Shown one piece after another: positions 53,729-64,000 of a DNA stretch of 64,000 bases. The translations under genes and the position numbers were made by a program. The stretch spans positions 7,874,001-7,938,000 of the forward strand of contig JBHGNT010000002.1 in the NCBI GenBank assembly GCA_043228905.1, read 5' to 3'. A model generated the notes under the pieces. The model was not told the origin of the DNA and made no database searches. It saw nothing but the letters and a program-made list of their open reading frames with translations. Every line of letters begins with the position of its first letter. The first letter of the stretch is position 1. Source of the DNA: Azolla caroliniana (lineage: Eukaryota; Polypodiophyta).

Positions 53729-54858
53729 TAATTCTGTGACTGTAATACCTAAGAATAAAGAACCTTAATATCATAAATCTAATGTAGAAAATAATATGTA
53801 CCATCTGTGTTGTTGTTAGTGTCATGCATGCCCATACATTTGGATGGTTCAGATAACATAATTAAATTGTATGATATCAAAATTTATAACTATGAGTGAA
53901 TAAGTTAAATACTTATCCACGCTATTGTCCGATAACTATTCAAGATACTTGTTTATATCTATCTTTTGGGAGGAAAGCCTAATGTTAGATTTAGCTGGGA
54001 TGCATGCTCTCTGCCAAAGTTAGGCAGCATAGCCTAGTCTAGGATTGTATATAGGAAAATCACCAATCCAGTTGAAAGAGTGAGGATTGTGGAAATGGCG
54101 ATACAGAAGACAAAATACGAAGACAAACGAGGATTGTTGAAGCAATGACTGACAAGTTTCTTAGCAATTGCAAGTATCTATTCTCTTCTAGGTGTCCCCA
54201 ATCATTTGCATCTATGTCCACTGTATAATCTATCCCGAATTAAGGTAGACACGATGTTGAATATGCAGTATTGAGCCTTGTTAACTTTTGTTCTAAGCCT
54301 AAGGATAATCAATAGGGGCCACAAGCTGCAAAACTATGATATAGATAATAAGCCAAGATCACCAAATTTGAATATCCATGTTAATGCAACAAATTTATAC
54401 ATTATGGGTACAATGCTTCTTATGGATAATTTAATTTCTCTTCAAGAAAAACATAAAGAAGCAACGTGGAGAGATGAGGCCGACCCTTCTAGTTCAAACT
54501 ATCACGGTAGAAGCTTCAAAGATGATGTTGATTTCGACGAAAATAAGATAATGACAAAACAAGAAGACAATTAATAGAACAATAAAGACATGAATTAGTA
54601 CTTCCTAGTGACCAAGATGACAAGGGGGCTTCAAAGTAAAGCTATATATATTTTTAAAATAAAAAATAGAGAATATATTATATGGAGAGTGAGAGAGAAA
54701 GAAAATTTAGCCCATGAGACAATTAGTTTAGAACAAAATAGGGTGTTAACTTGGTCGTCAAAAATAAAAATAAAAATAAATAGAGATTAACCTAAAAATG
54801 TTGTAGTGTTGAAAAGCGTCTCTAGATGGTTGAATGTCCTTCATGTCTAGATGGATAA
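53729..54858. other. AT-rich spacer without a recognised gene
   Basis: 53729-54012 is 3' flank shared with the downstream paralogue. 54278-54574 has a 98-codon open frame of unknown nature (MLTFVLSLRIINRG...), with no recognised motif. 54705-54790 resembles part of the Copia I LTR. A short direct repeat of a TCTAGATGGNTNAATGTCCTTC-like block lies at 54820-54865, at the start of the next gene. Confidence 0.45.
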
Positions 54859-55623
54859 ATGTCCTTCCTTAACAAACCAAACCACCACTCCCCTCCTCCT
54901 TCTCCTGCTCCTCTTGCTCTAGCTATTGCGACAATTAGCCTCAATTGTATCTTTACATTTCCAATCCTACGCCTTGGTACTCCTGCCCAACCTCACCATA
55001 TGCTATCCATAAGAGAAGCCGCCACGGATTCATCTGTGCTGCTTGATGGTATTATTACATCACTAGAGGAGGAGGAGGAGGAGGAGGATATACCTCAGTG
55101 TCCTGACCTTATTTTATCCATAGATGAGGCAGCCATACCTAGCCAATCTGATAGTGTCATGTCAATAGATGAGGCCGGTCTCCATGATCGGGCCAACTTA
55201 CGTCCCCCGCGGCCTCACCATATAGCGCGAGCGCGAGGGGGAAGCCGGCGTCCGAGACCCACCAAAATTACGCAGCTAAAACAAGTGGCTCGGATGGTTG
55301 CAGTGTACATACATGTAGAGATGGCTGTTCTGACGTTCGTGGCTCAACAACCTAACCCTAATTATTCCTTCTTCTTCTTCTTCTTCTTCTGGCTGGTCTT
55401 GCCCATAGCTACCATACCTTTCGTCCTCCTCTGTCTAGCACTCCTCTTCTGCTACATCAAACATTGTCAGTCCTATAATGCACAGATGATGGTGAGTCGC
55501 CGTCAGCCTTATAAAACCAGTTTGACCGCCGGCATCATTTCATTCGTCGTCCTGATTGTCGGATTCCAGGCGGCTGTACTCATGTATGCCTACCATACCA
55601 CTACCCGGCCCTCTAAATCATGA
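54859..55623 (+). CDS. Hypothetical membrane protein, 254 residues
   Basis: No family is recognised. From the first ATG: a Pro-rich start (HHSPPPSPAP), a hydrophobic stretch LALAIATISLNCIFTFPIL (about 18-37), and three spaced copies of a short motif (MLSIREAA, ILSIDEAA, VMSIDEAG) between residues 48 and 105, broken by a run of seven glutamates from a GAG/GAA microsatellite. A basic segment (RARGGSRRPRP) follows. Near the C-terminus are two probable membrane helices, about 170-200, starting in a run of phenylalanines, and about 222-246. It is uninterrupted despite lying in decayed repeats, and a partial copy exists 1.4 kb upstream. No introns or expression signals can be confirmed. Confidence 0.5.
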   Translation: MSFLNKPNHHSPPPSPAPLALAIATISLNCIFTFPILRLGTPAQPHHMLSIREAATDSSVLLDGIITSLEEEEEEEDIPQCPDLILSIDEAAIPSQSDSVMSIDEAGLHDRANLRPPRPHHIARARGGSRRPRPTKITQLKQVARMVAVYIHVEMAVLTFVAQQPNPNYSFFFFFFFWLVLPIATIPFVLLCLALLFCYIKHCQSYNAQMMVSRRQPYKTSLTAGIISFVVLIVGFQAAVLMYAYHTTTRPSKS

Positions 55624-57099
55624 CTGTTCTACCTAGCAATAAACAGCCTTACTATCGTCAAATCTAAAGTAAAAAATATTTGGTACCATCTATGCATGAC
55701 CATACATCATTTTGGATGGTTCCGACTTTGCATAATTAAATTGTATGATAGCAGAATTTATATCTAATAATGAATGAATAAGACAATACTTATCCATTGC
55801 TATTGTCTAATAACCCTTTTACATATATCTAACTTTTGGGAGGAGAGTCTAATAATGTTGAATTTAGCTGGGATGCATGCTTTGTGATCTTCATACATTA
55901 TATCCTCGGTATTATCTTGCTCTTGTATAACATCCTAAATAGTTAGTGTAAACATCATGCTTGCAACAGCACATTACATTAAATTAATGTATCCATCAAT
56001 TGGAATCGACATTAATTCTTACATAACATCCATAGTGTGCACTTCTAATTTTAGCTAAATTGAGATTTTTATTTGTAAAACAGGTATCGGACTGGACTGC
56101 ATTCAGAATTAGTTTGTGCGATTCGGAACTGCATTGGATCAGAATTTTGTTTGTATATCTAGCTGGAATGAATTTGATTACGGTTTAGATTGAATAAGTT
56201 CAAGTTGACTGGTTTCAGGAATTATGTCTTTAATCCAGAATAAATTAGATTAAGGATTTGTTCGAAGTTCAAAGAACCCGTAATTATATTCTTCGCATAG
56301 GTAGAGTGGATTCCATCAAGAATCCATACGCACAACCCCAAATTGGATTAAGCTATATTGGATTGGATTAGGTTAACAAATTGATATATAAATATAAAGA
56401 TATAAGAGACGGCTGATAACCACCTACAAGGTAAGTGTCGAATTGGTTGAGTGCCGATTGGGGTGAAAAGGGAAAAAGATATAATTAAGTATATTAACAT
56501 ATACCTATTTACAAATATATACACATATGTGTGGACAGGTATGTATGTATGTTTTATTATGCTCTTTTGGTGTGTCTTTTCTATATATGTTCAGGTGTGA
56601 AAACAGATACGAAAAGAGACATTACTCTACAAGGTTGAAGGAAGAGGGGCAGACACAAAACAACGTGATAGAGAGCAGAAAAACAGCAGATAAGAAACGA
56701 AAGAGGGCACTAAAAAAGAAGTGAGATAGAACTCAGAGATTGAGACACCGAGTGAGAGAGAGAACACACAAAGAGAAACAGAAAATAGTGAAGAAAACAG
56801 AAAACGAAAGAGAACAAGAGGAAGAGTGTTCTACGAAGTGGAGGAGACAGAGACCTATGAGGAGTTGGTCGTGCTGACAGAGAACCATGACTATGCAACA
56901 CCTCTCCTATCTACTCGCATCAGGTTACTTCGTTTCATGGTTGTTTTCTTGTTTCCAATTTTGCTAGTTTTTCTATCCACCTAGTTGGGTGAAGAATTGT
57001 AAGGTTATTTTCTTTGGTTTATCCACCCAATCAGGTGAGGATCGTAGCCAAGGTTGTTGCCTTGAAGCTAATATATTTCCTCTAGACAAAAACCTAGAG
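55624..57099. other. Non-coding AT-rich stretch
   Basis: 55624-55885 is the 3' flank shared with the upstream paralogue. The remainder has no supportable gene; the 60-70-codon frames there carry no recognisable motif. A purine-rich run (AGAGAGAGAACACACAAAGAG type) spans about 56720-56840. Confidence 0.5.
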
Positions 57100-57560
57100 A
57101 GACTAGCACATTCAGATCATCCAGATGAATCCGGTGTAAACCAGAAATAGGGACATATTTGTAAATAGGTTTCCTATGGGCCGTTGAGGCTACATTTGTA
57201 AATAGACATGAAGTTATATAAGTATAAATATAACTTAGGGCAATCATAATTTGTGAGGTAGTTATTATAGTGTGTGCGGCTATTGTACAGTGTGAAAAAG
57301 AGACACAGAAGGAGAGAGTGAGACAAAGCAACACACAGAAAGTTGTTTCTATTGTAACCGTCATTAATGGGCAAAGGAAGAGCTCGAGGTCATTGCCTCT
57401 GAGTCTTTCTTTGTAACCTTTCTTTGTGCAGTGGAATAGTTCAGAGTCTGTGGACTCCCGTGGTTTTTCCCAATTAGGGTTTTCTACATTAATATCTATT
57501 TCGTGCATTGTTTCTTCTTTGCATCTTCCATTGTGTGATTAAAACTCGATTGTAGCCAAG
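57100..57560 (+). repeat. Copia LTR-like fragment
   Basis: It contains GTGGACTCCCGTGGTTTTTC followed by AGGGTTTTCTAC (about 57450-57487), a pattern usual near the end of plant copia LTRs, and an upstream AT-rich, TATA-like stretch (TATATAAGTATAAATATA, 57213-57230). Ends were not determined, and whether it belongs to Copia V is unknown. Confidence 0.4.
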
Positions 57561-57579
57561 CATCATTTCCTTATCACTA

Positions 57580-57850
57580 ATAGGAGAAGTGGGTTGTCAA
57601 TTGGGAGAATCGGTAGTCGAAATCGGGTTGGTCGGCTAGATCGACTAATGAGTCGACTTGGTAGTCGACTAAGTGGAGAAAATGCAGAGCCGAGTGGTCG
57701 AGTCAACCAAGTCGACTAGAGAGAGAGAAAATTTGGGAATCAATTGATTTGGAGGCCGCCTTGACTGGTTGGATGAAGGCATAGGAGCCGACTAGTTGAA
57801 TCGACTAGATTGTCGACTTGCGGTTCAAATAGTCAAGTTGACTAGTCTAC
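57580..57850. repeat. Cluster of GTCGACT-type short repeats
   Basis: About ten exact or near copies of GTCGACT/AGTCGACT within 270 bp (for example GAGTCGACTTGG, TAGTCGACTAAG, AAGTCGACTAGAG, TTGTCGACTTG), irregularly spaced. The core is a palindrome. Its role is unknown. Confidence 0.55.
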
Positions 57851-58047
57851 CAATGAACTACTATTATTATAAGATAATAATAATAACTTATTCCTTCTAT
57901 AAATATGTGGAGCTAGGGCAAACTTTAAGTGCTAGAAGGTGTAGAACATTGTTGAATATAGTGAGAGGGAAAAACAGAGAGTAGTAAGGGGATATGAGTG
58001 AGAGAGAAGGAAAGCATAGTGAGTGATACTCGCCATCAAAACCCTAA

Positions 58048-60092
58048 GTGGTGGATACTATGTTCTGCAGAGCTTGTAAATCGACACCCAGGAGATTTGG
58101 ACGAGTCCGAAGGCCGACAAAGTTCTATCAATCGGGCTTAAACTACATCAACTACATGGAATCAAGTGAACCGAGCTCCTACAAGGAAGCCATAGCCATG
58201 CTAGATGCCAACGCATGGCTACAAGCCATGGAATCCGAAATGGACTCCATTCATCAAAACCAAAGATGGGAGTTAGTCAAACTACCACCCAACAAGAAGC
58301 CATTACCCTATAAATGGGGTCTTTAGATACAAATACATATCCAATTCAAAGAATCCCAAATACAAAGCTCAAATCTTCGCGAAGGGATTAAAACAAGAAC
58401 ATGGGGTTGATGATGATGCGACATTCTCTGCAGTAGTCAGGATGACCAACCATCGGCTCCTACTCGAAATCGTGGCAACTGCAAACCTAGGGCTCAAGAA
58501 GATGGACGTAAAGACGACATTCCTACTCGGAGACTTGGAAGAAGGCATTTACATGTCCCAACTGGCAAGCTTCACGACGATGGGGCAAGAAGGTCACCTC
58601 GTATGGCGACTGAAGAAGAGCCTATATAGACTAAAGTAAGCATACATCTGGCACATTGTCTACATCCAGTCCAACTCCAATCCATGCTTCTATATTCAAC
58701 AATTAGTTGATGCGGGATCTGAGTACTAAGTTGTAAAACATAGTCAGTACTTGTGCATGTGGGATGACAGTACTAAGTTGTAAAATAAGGGTACTTTACA
58801 AGGCGTTGAACCATAGTCAGTACTTATGCATGTGGGATGATACTACTAAGTTGTAAAATAAGGATACTTTTCAAGGCTTTGAACCATACATACAACAGTT
58901 ACACCATAATAGAAGAGAAAGTTCAATGAGAAGATGCCCTATGTCCCAGCTATAGGAAGCATGATGTATGCATTGGTGGCGACTCGACCTGATCAGACCT
59001 CACATATGTCATAGGAGTTGTCATCCGATACATGTCGAACCTAGGACGGAAGCCTTGGGAAGCTGTGAAGCACATCCATAGATACCTACAAGGCATTGAG
59101 GATGCACAACTGACTTTTGGATTGGCAAATCTGACCGAAGTTGAAGGCTACACCGACTCTGACTATGCCAAAAACTCTGACAATCCAAAGTCAACATCAA
59201 GCTACATGTTCACCTATGGTGGCGGTGCTATATCATGGAGATCGAAACTTCAACAACACATGGTCCTGTCAACCATAGAGGCCGAGTACATAACAACATC
59301 GGGGACAGCGAAAGAAGCGATCTGGCTACACCGACTGACTACTAACTTCTCGGCTACGAGCCGAATCGATCAACCAGCACTAACCATCGATTGTGACTCA
59401 TAGAGCGGAATACACCTCATTCGAAACCCAATCTATCATGCAAAGACGAAATACATTGAGGTGCAGTTCCATCATATCTAGGAGCTTGTAAAAGAAAAGA
59501 AGCTCCAAGTTCGGAAGATCGACACCAAGGCAGACATCGTCGATTGCCTGACGAAGCCAATCCCATAACAATGCTTCAAAGCTCTAAGGACAAGGATGAG
59601 ACTACGAAATGTGACCAAGTAGAAGACGGTTGAGCGAGGAACAAAAAGTAAGTCGAAGACAAGCTGGACCAGACAAGCCGACAAGGCAAAGTCAAAAGAA
59701 TCGGAATGCCAGGAAGCTAAAGATGCAACATTGAGCGAGGATACCAATTGGAGAAAAACTTATTCAAGGGCAAACAAACCTGAAGACAGATCGAAGACCC
59801 AGCAAGGAGCCTAGGAGCATGCACGAGCGGAAAGTAGACGATCGATCCGAGGCTGAGAGTCAAATTTGGATATGAGCCAATCTAGAAAAATGAGCCGATT
59901 TGGACGCAGAATGTTTCAGACAAGTAGAAATGACCAATTCAGACAAGCCGACCCAGATGACTAGCCAAATCAGGCTAGATACTAACTTTACCTCTACCGA
60001 CTCAACTATATGTTGAACAACTTGTAGTTATAACTTTACGAGGGAGATAACCCCATTGTATGTAGAAAGAGTAGTCCTTTTATGGGGGAGTT
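58048..60092 (+). mobile_element. Copia V fragment (RT, RNase H), decayed
   Basis: The RT N-terminus is at 58048-58326 (SSYKEAIAMLDANAWLQAME; RWELVKLPPNKKPLPYKWG). A frameshift is followed by 58380-58639, with FAKGLKQEHGVDDD and KKMDVKTTFLLGDLEEGIYM, ending VWRLKKSLYRLK. The catalytic palm is missing, replaced by unrelated sequence at 58640-58920. RNase H at 59000-59580 has WEAVKHIHRYLQGIEDAQLT, GYTDSDYAKNSDNPKSTSSY and LSTIEAEYITTS, then stops. A polypurine tract ATGGGGGAGTT (60082-60092) precedes an LTR. Confidence 0.8.
58739..58884. repeat. 73-bp tandem duplication inside Copia V
   Basis: Two adjacent copies (58739-58811 and 58812-58884) beginning CATAGTCAGTACTT and ending near CGTTGAAC/CTTTGAAC, about 90% alike by eye. 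It lies in sequence unrelated to copia RT, in place of the palm domain. Confidence 0.8.
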
Positions 60093-60347
60093 TGTTGGCA
60101 TAAAAGGCCGACTCCTTCCACTTTGTATCCATAAGTGTGAACACGTCCAATAGTTAGGGCTTGAGTATATAAGCTCTAACATAACGTTGTAACAGAGAGT
60201 TTGATTACCTTGTATCTTGAGTTTGAGAGAGAGAGTTACAGAATAATGAAGAACTTCCATTGAAGCTTGAGAATCGTGTTAACTCTCCATAAAGAGGCTA
60301 GTTTTAACCTATGGGACCAAAGTATACATGTGTTGTTAATATGTGTC
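60093..60347 (+). repeat. Copia V 3' LTR, probable
   Basis: It starts TGTTGGCATAAAAGG directly after the polypurine tract and has a TATA box TATATAAG (60166-60173). The right end is uncertain: another LTR-like sequence begins at 60348. Confidence 0.6.
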
Positions 60348-60895
60348 TGTTGAGATATCAAGCTCAACCAGATTTAGGTAGCTAGTCAACCACGTAACTT
60401 CGTAGGTACTTAGATAGAATCAGGTTCGAAGTATTGACTATAATGCGTTAAATAGGACCTTGTACTTAATTGGGATATTCTAGATCCTCCACTCCCAAGT
60501 ACATTTAATAGAGGACTTACACGTTGTCCCCATATTCTCCTCACACATGTGCACCCTTGCACATGAAATCTATATATACCTCATTGAAGGTATTTTTGTA
60601 ACTTGATGATGCTTTTTAATATAGTTAATCATCCCCCATCTTGTCTCGTGTTCATAAGTGTAACTTCCTCTCACGCACACATACACACAAATATCACTAT
60701 ATCTTCCGCTTAACTTAATCACATAATTAGGTACTAATTAACCATTAATTAATTACGTAATTGTTAATAGTGTCTCCGTCCTAAGAAGGGGTATTCATAC
60801 ATTGAAGCGCAAAGTCTCTATGTGTGAATAAAGCATACATATATGAGATCAACCTTCTAGGTGGTGTCTTAAGTATGACACTTAAGTTATCAACA
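60348..60895. repeat. LTR-like sequence (548 bp)
   Basis: The termini TGTTGA and ...TATCAACA are inverted repeats, and a TATA-like CTATATATACCTC lies near 60568. It abuts the C-terminal zinc-finger region of LINE B. The 5-bp flanks do not match, so the insertion is not proven. Its first 20 bp resemble the start of the insertion at 62528. Confidence 0.5.
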
Positions 60896-61387
60896 TCCTC
60901 TTAGTATGTCAGCATATCTTGAACGAATTGCACTATATGTTGAGCATGTGAAGAGAAAGTGACATTCATCCTATACCATGCCTTCATTGCATACTTTATA
61001 TGTCTTCAAATTCATTACATTTTGATACCATGATGCAACTTCAATACCTGATGGAGTGCAAAGTAGTGTAAGGGCTCTACGAGCATTACTACTCATATTG
61101 GTAATGGAATAATATTGGATACGATCAATAGGAATTCTTGTTTTATATTGAGACCAACATTCGGGGTTTAAAACTTTGTAATGTAGCATTCTAGTTTTGT
61201 CCTCTTAGTATCTTCCCACTTCATCCTTAATGATTCCACCAACCTTTTCTCAATCATTACATAATACATAACATCGCTCAAAAGCTCTAAAAGATCATCT
61301 ACACCCCATCTTCTAAACCATTTCCTTATGTCAACAACCCAATCAGATGAGAGAATCTTACTCTTATGATTCTTTTGTAGCTTACAT

Positions 61388-61862
61388 CATGTTACCCAAT
61401 GGGACAAGTGAGACAAGTGGGAAACATATCAAAAAGAACCAAGCACTAACAGCCAAATAAGGGAAGCCGAATATCAAAGGAGCGGGTGGAAAGCACCAAG
61501 CAGAAGGAATCTATATATATCAAGGAGTAGCGAACACAGAGCGCGGAAGGATCTGGAGAACTACTTTAGTAACAGACTAATAGAGAGTGAGTGAGTATTT
61601 ATTGAATACACTCAGTTCTTGTATCTTACCTATATGCTACATTTAATTGAAAATATATGCTACACTCGGTAACTTCTGTGTTCTGCCTCATTTCTATTTC
61701 GTCATACATGTATACCTAGAACTTTCGGTCTATGTAAAGGACGTAAATATGGATCAGTTGTAGCCGATCCCTCAAAATACCCTTCTTAATTCCCCAATCG
61801 TCTTAACGATCTCGGTAGTATGTCGTGACCCCGATTCTCCTTCGCACCACAATACCTTGATC
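61388..61862. repeat. Insertion in LINE B, probable LTR relic
   Basis: A ~470-bp stretch unrelated to LINE coding separates two consecutive LINE B segments. It begins TGTTACCCAATGGG and contains TATATATATCAAGG (about 61511-61524) in a promoter-like position, followed by a GA-rich leader. Ends and target duplication were not established. Confidence 0.4.
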
Positions 61863-62527
61863 TGATTACTCAGGAGTAATCGAAGGTGTTCTCCAGGCGG
61901 GAGTAACACATCCAACAATCCAAGCAAGATGTGGTAATCGATGACTCGGCATATTTTTTACTTTTGTAATGTATCTATATACTCTTTGGAGTGTCAATAT
62001 TTTTATGGGTTGAATACTTGTTTCCAAGATCATAACCTGGTAAGAGGTAGTGCATGTAACTCCTAATTGCCTCTTAAAAAATATCTTTTGAATTTTTTCA
62101 ATGTCAATCCATGCATTAAGAGAGATGGCATCACCCCATACTTCTGCTCCATAAAGCAATACATGAGTTATCATGGCATTGAACAACATTAGTTTTACTT
62201 CACATCCAAAAGTATTACTTTGGTTGCATTGGTTCTCCAAGAGGTAATGCGATTTCTAACCGGCTTGGCACCTAAAATCAAAGCATGCACTCCATTTATT
62301 TGTGGTAGGTACATCAATATCAAGATATTTAAAGCTTTGAACAAATTCTATATGTTCACCTCTATATGTGAGCATAGGGTAATGATGAGGTTGAATGGTT
62401 TGCACTACCATCATTTTTGTTTTCTCTACATTCACTACTAGTCCACTAATATGGCAAAAATCTTCTAGTACCCCAAGAAAATGTTGCATAATATCAACAT
62501 CATATGAGAAGAGTGCCACATCATCTA

Positions 62528-62983
62528 TGTTGAGAATCAAGCTCAACCTAGTCTAGTGTGTGAACACACCTTTTGAGAATGTATTCAAGCATTCAAAGGT
62601 CAAAAGTCACCACTACTTTCTACCCATTAACTATGTGTCATAGAATCATATTTTTTGACACATAACTAAAGAGTTTCCACATTCCCCACAACCCATGAGC
62701 TCCTATAATTCTATTGAGAGAGTGGGTGCTTTAGTGAGTTAATGAAGAGAGAGGGTAACCTTATATAAAGCACCCTCCTCCTACTCTATAAGAGTCAATT
62801 GCTCTCCAGGACCTTATAATGCTATATTTTTACTTGGTATTCTTCTTGTTAATATATATTATCTTGAGTAATTCATTCCTCTCAGCTATCTATCTTGTGT
62901 TCCTCTCCTCTCTTCTCCTCTTTTCACACACACACATAATACACATCTCTTCTGGTGCACAGAATCATATCTGATTCTTTATA
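62528..62983. repeat. Insertion splitting the LINE B YADD box
   Basis: 456 bp starting TGTTGAGAATCAAGCTC, with flanks ATCTA (62523-62527) and ATCTG (62984-62988), a near-perfect 5-bp duplication. It contains TTATATAAAG (about 62761-62770). The RT catalytic motif reads LLLYAD on one side and DDVALFS on the other. A solo LTR is likely, though the right end (TTTATA) lacks the usual CA. Confidence 0.6.
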
Positions 62984-63615
62984 ATCTGCATATAAAAGCA
63001 ATAGGATAATATGTGCATCAATTTGGCAACATTGAATCCTTCTTCCCTTGCAACCTTATTCACCACTTCTTCTAATTTATCAATACATAAGCCAAAGAGT
63101 GTGGGTGATAGTGGACATCCTTGCTTGACCCCCATGTTACTTAAAAAAGGCTTTGAGAATCCACTATCTAGTTTTAGTTGGCATTTAACTTGTTCATATA
63201 GCTGTGTAACAGCAACTCGGTACTTTAATGGCATGTCAATCTCTACCAATTCTATTTCTAATCTCACTTTGTGGTACGTATCAATAGCTTTCTTGAAATT
63301 AACAAAACAATAAATTGTTTTTCCGTGTAGTCGACTCTCTTCCATGATTACTCTCAATGTGACCAAATGATCCATGGTGGAGTGTTTTGGTGTAAATCCT
63401 ACTTTCCCAAGAGCTCTTTTGCTTGTACTTTCAGCCCATGTGCTTATCTTTTGCTCCATAATAGTGTTATATAATTTAGCAATAGTTGAGCTCACCATTA
63501 TTGTACTAATTTGATACTTGATTCTTATCTCCGTCTTGAAATATTGGTTTAATTAATTTCATAAGCTAATCATTTGGAAATCCTTGTTTTATAGCTTGCT
63601 CTATAATTGTCATTA

Positions 63616-64000
63616 TCTTTTATTTTTAGTAACAGTTTTATTACTAGTGGGAGACCTCAAAGTGAGGTAAAAACCTACAAAGAATAAAAATATATATACA
63701 AGTGTCGATTAAACACTAAAGAGATTAAAAGCACTCAAAGTAAAGATTGTAAATTTGCAATGTGGTGTCTCTAAGTTGCAGACAATCAAAAGAAGATTGC
63801 TTAAAGAAGTTAATTCAAGCATATGGTTTTGATCAAAGACCTTATTATTGCAGGCTATCTGAATGGTCTAGACTGCGCAAAATTGTGTCCATTGGAGAAA
63901 ATAGGCATTGTTGGATAGGACACATGAAATTTGTCTAAATATCCAAAAGTGTTTCCCAAACCTTCCGCCAGGAAATTTGTGATAAAGAGACTGAGTCTGT
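63616..64000. other. Unassigned sequence at the right edge
   Basis: LINE B coding ceases near 63615. What follows is AT-rich, with no recognised protein motif or RNA structure on either strand. Confidence 0.4.

Larger units (their letters stand above)
60896..63615 (-). mobile_element. LINE B: non-LTR element, fragmented
   Basis: In minus-strand order: the RT start (AIKQGFPND near 63590; VSSTIAKLYNTIMEQKIS), TIYCFVNFKKAIDTYHKVRL, NMGVKQGCPLSPTLFGLCID, and LLLYAD, broken by an insertion and resuming DDVALFS (62510). Then SGLVVNVEKTKMMVVQTIQP, YGAEVWGDAISLNAWIDIEK, SSDWVVDIRKWFRRWGVDDL near 61340, and a zf-RVT tail ECHFLFTCSTYSAIRSRY (60905-60960). It is related to LINE A but AT-rich and full of frameshifts. 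The endonuclease is not in the window. Confidence 0.82.

Noticed and set aside
54278-54574. Possible hAT-type transposase tail in the 98-codon frame
   Set aside because: No conserved hAT dimerisation motif could be matched; only composition suggested it.
56527-57508. Short open frames in the 55.9-57.5 kb AT-rich stretch
   Set aside because: Low-complexity or LTR-like sequence; no start context, motif or paralogue supports a gene.

Overview
This is repeat-dense nuclear DNA from a plant. The evidence is the content itself: plant-type Ty1/copia and Ty3/gypsy LTR retrotransposons (one with a C-terminal chromodomain), LINE-type non-LTR elements, solo LTRs, and a copia primer-binding site of the TGGTATCAGAG type. 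A fern, lycophyte or similar large plant genome is plausible, but the sequence alone cannot fix the lineage. No bacterial operon, rRNA gene, CRISPR array or conserved housekeeping gene is visible. Only one non-transposon gene candidate was found (54.9-55.6 kb).

Layout. 1-2744: 5' half of a minus-strand copia element (Copia I), running off the left edge. 2745-6125: LINE A, whose 5' part is inverted in the way twin-primed insertions are. 6126-13657: Gypsy 1. 13658-49057: one large nest built in Gypsy 4, a gypsy element carrying an extra open reading frame (ORF X) downstream of integrase. Gypsy 4 is split by Gypsy 2 (15096-22039), by a solo LTR (24671-25561), by Gypsy 1 at its left end, and by a 19,955-bp composite insertion at 28450-48404. 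The composite is a non-autonomous (LARD-like) relative of Gypsy 1. One of its LTRs has grown to about 16 kb through 28 tandem copies of a 329-bp unit, and the chromodomain element Gypsy 3 (35705-41480) then inserted into that array. Gypsy 4 itself sits in the reverse transcriptase of Copia II (49058-51154). The nesting is therefore Copia II > Gypsy 4 > LARD > 329-bp array > Gypsy 3.

The nesting order is supported by target-site duplications and by reading frames that rejoin when an insertion is ignored: Gypsy 2 (ACGT), solo LTR (ACGG), LARD (CCGG), Gypsy 3 (ACGAC). The LTRs that begin TGTCG and end CGACA (Gypsy 1, Gypsy 2, LARD, solo LTR) all sit in 4-bp targets of the form NCGN.

51155-64000 is more AT-rich and more decayed. 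It holds fragments of three further copia elements, several LTR-like pieces, LINE B cut by insertions, a hypothetical membrane-protein gene and a broken adjacent paralogue.

Gypsy 3 is the only element with an intact gag, an intact 1185-residue pol, near-identical LTRs, a perfect target duplication and a recognisable -1 frameshift heptamer (GTTAAAC) at the gag/pol boundary. It is the one element here likely to have moved recently. Most others carry nonsense codons that look like C-to-T decay, plus frameshifts.
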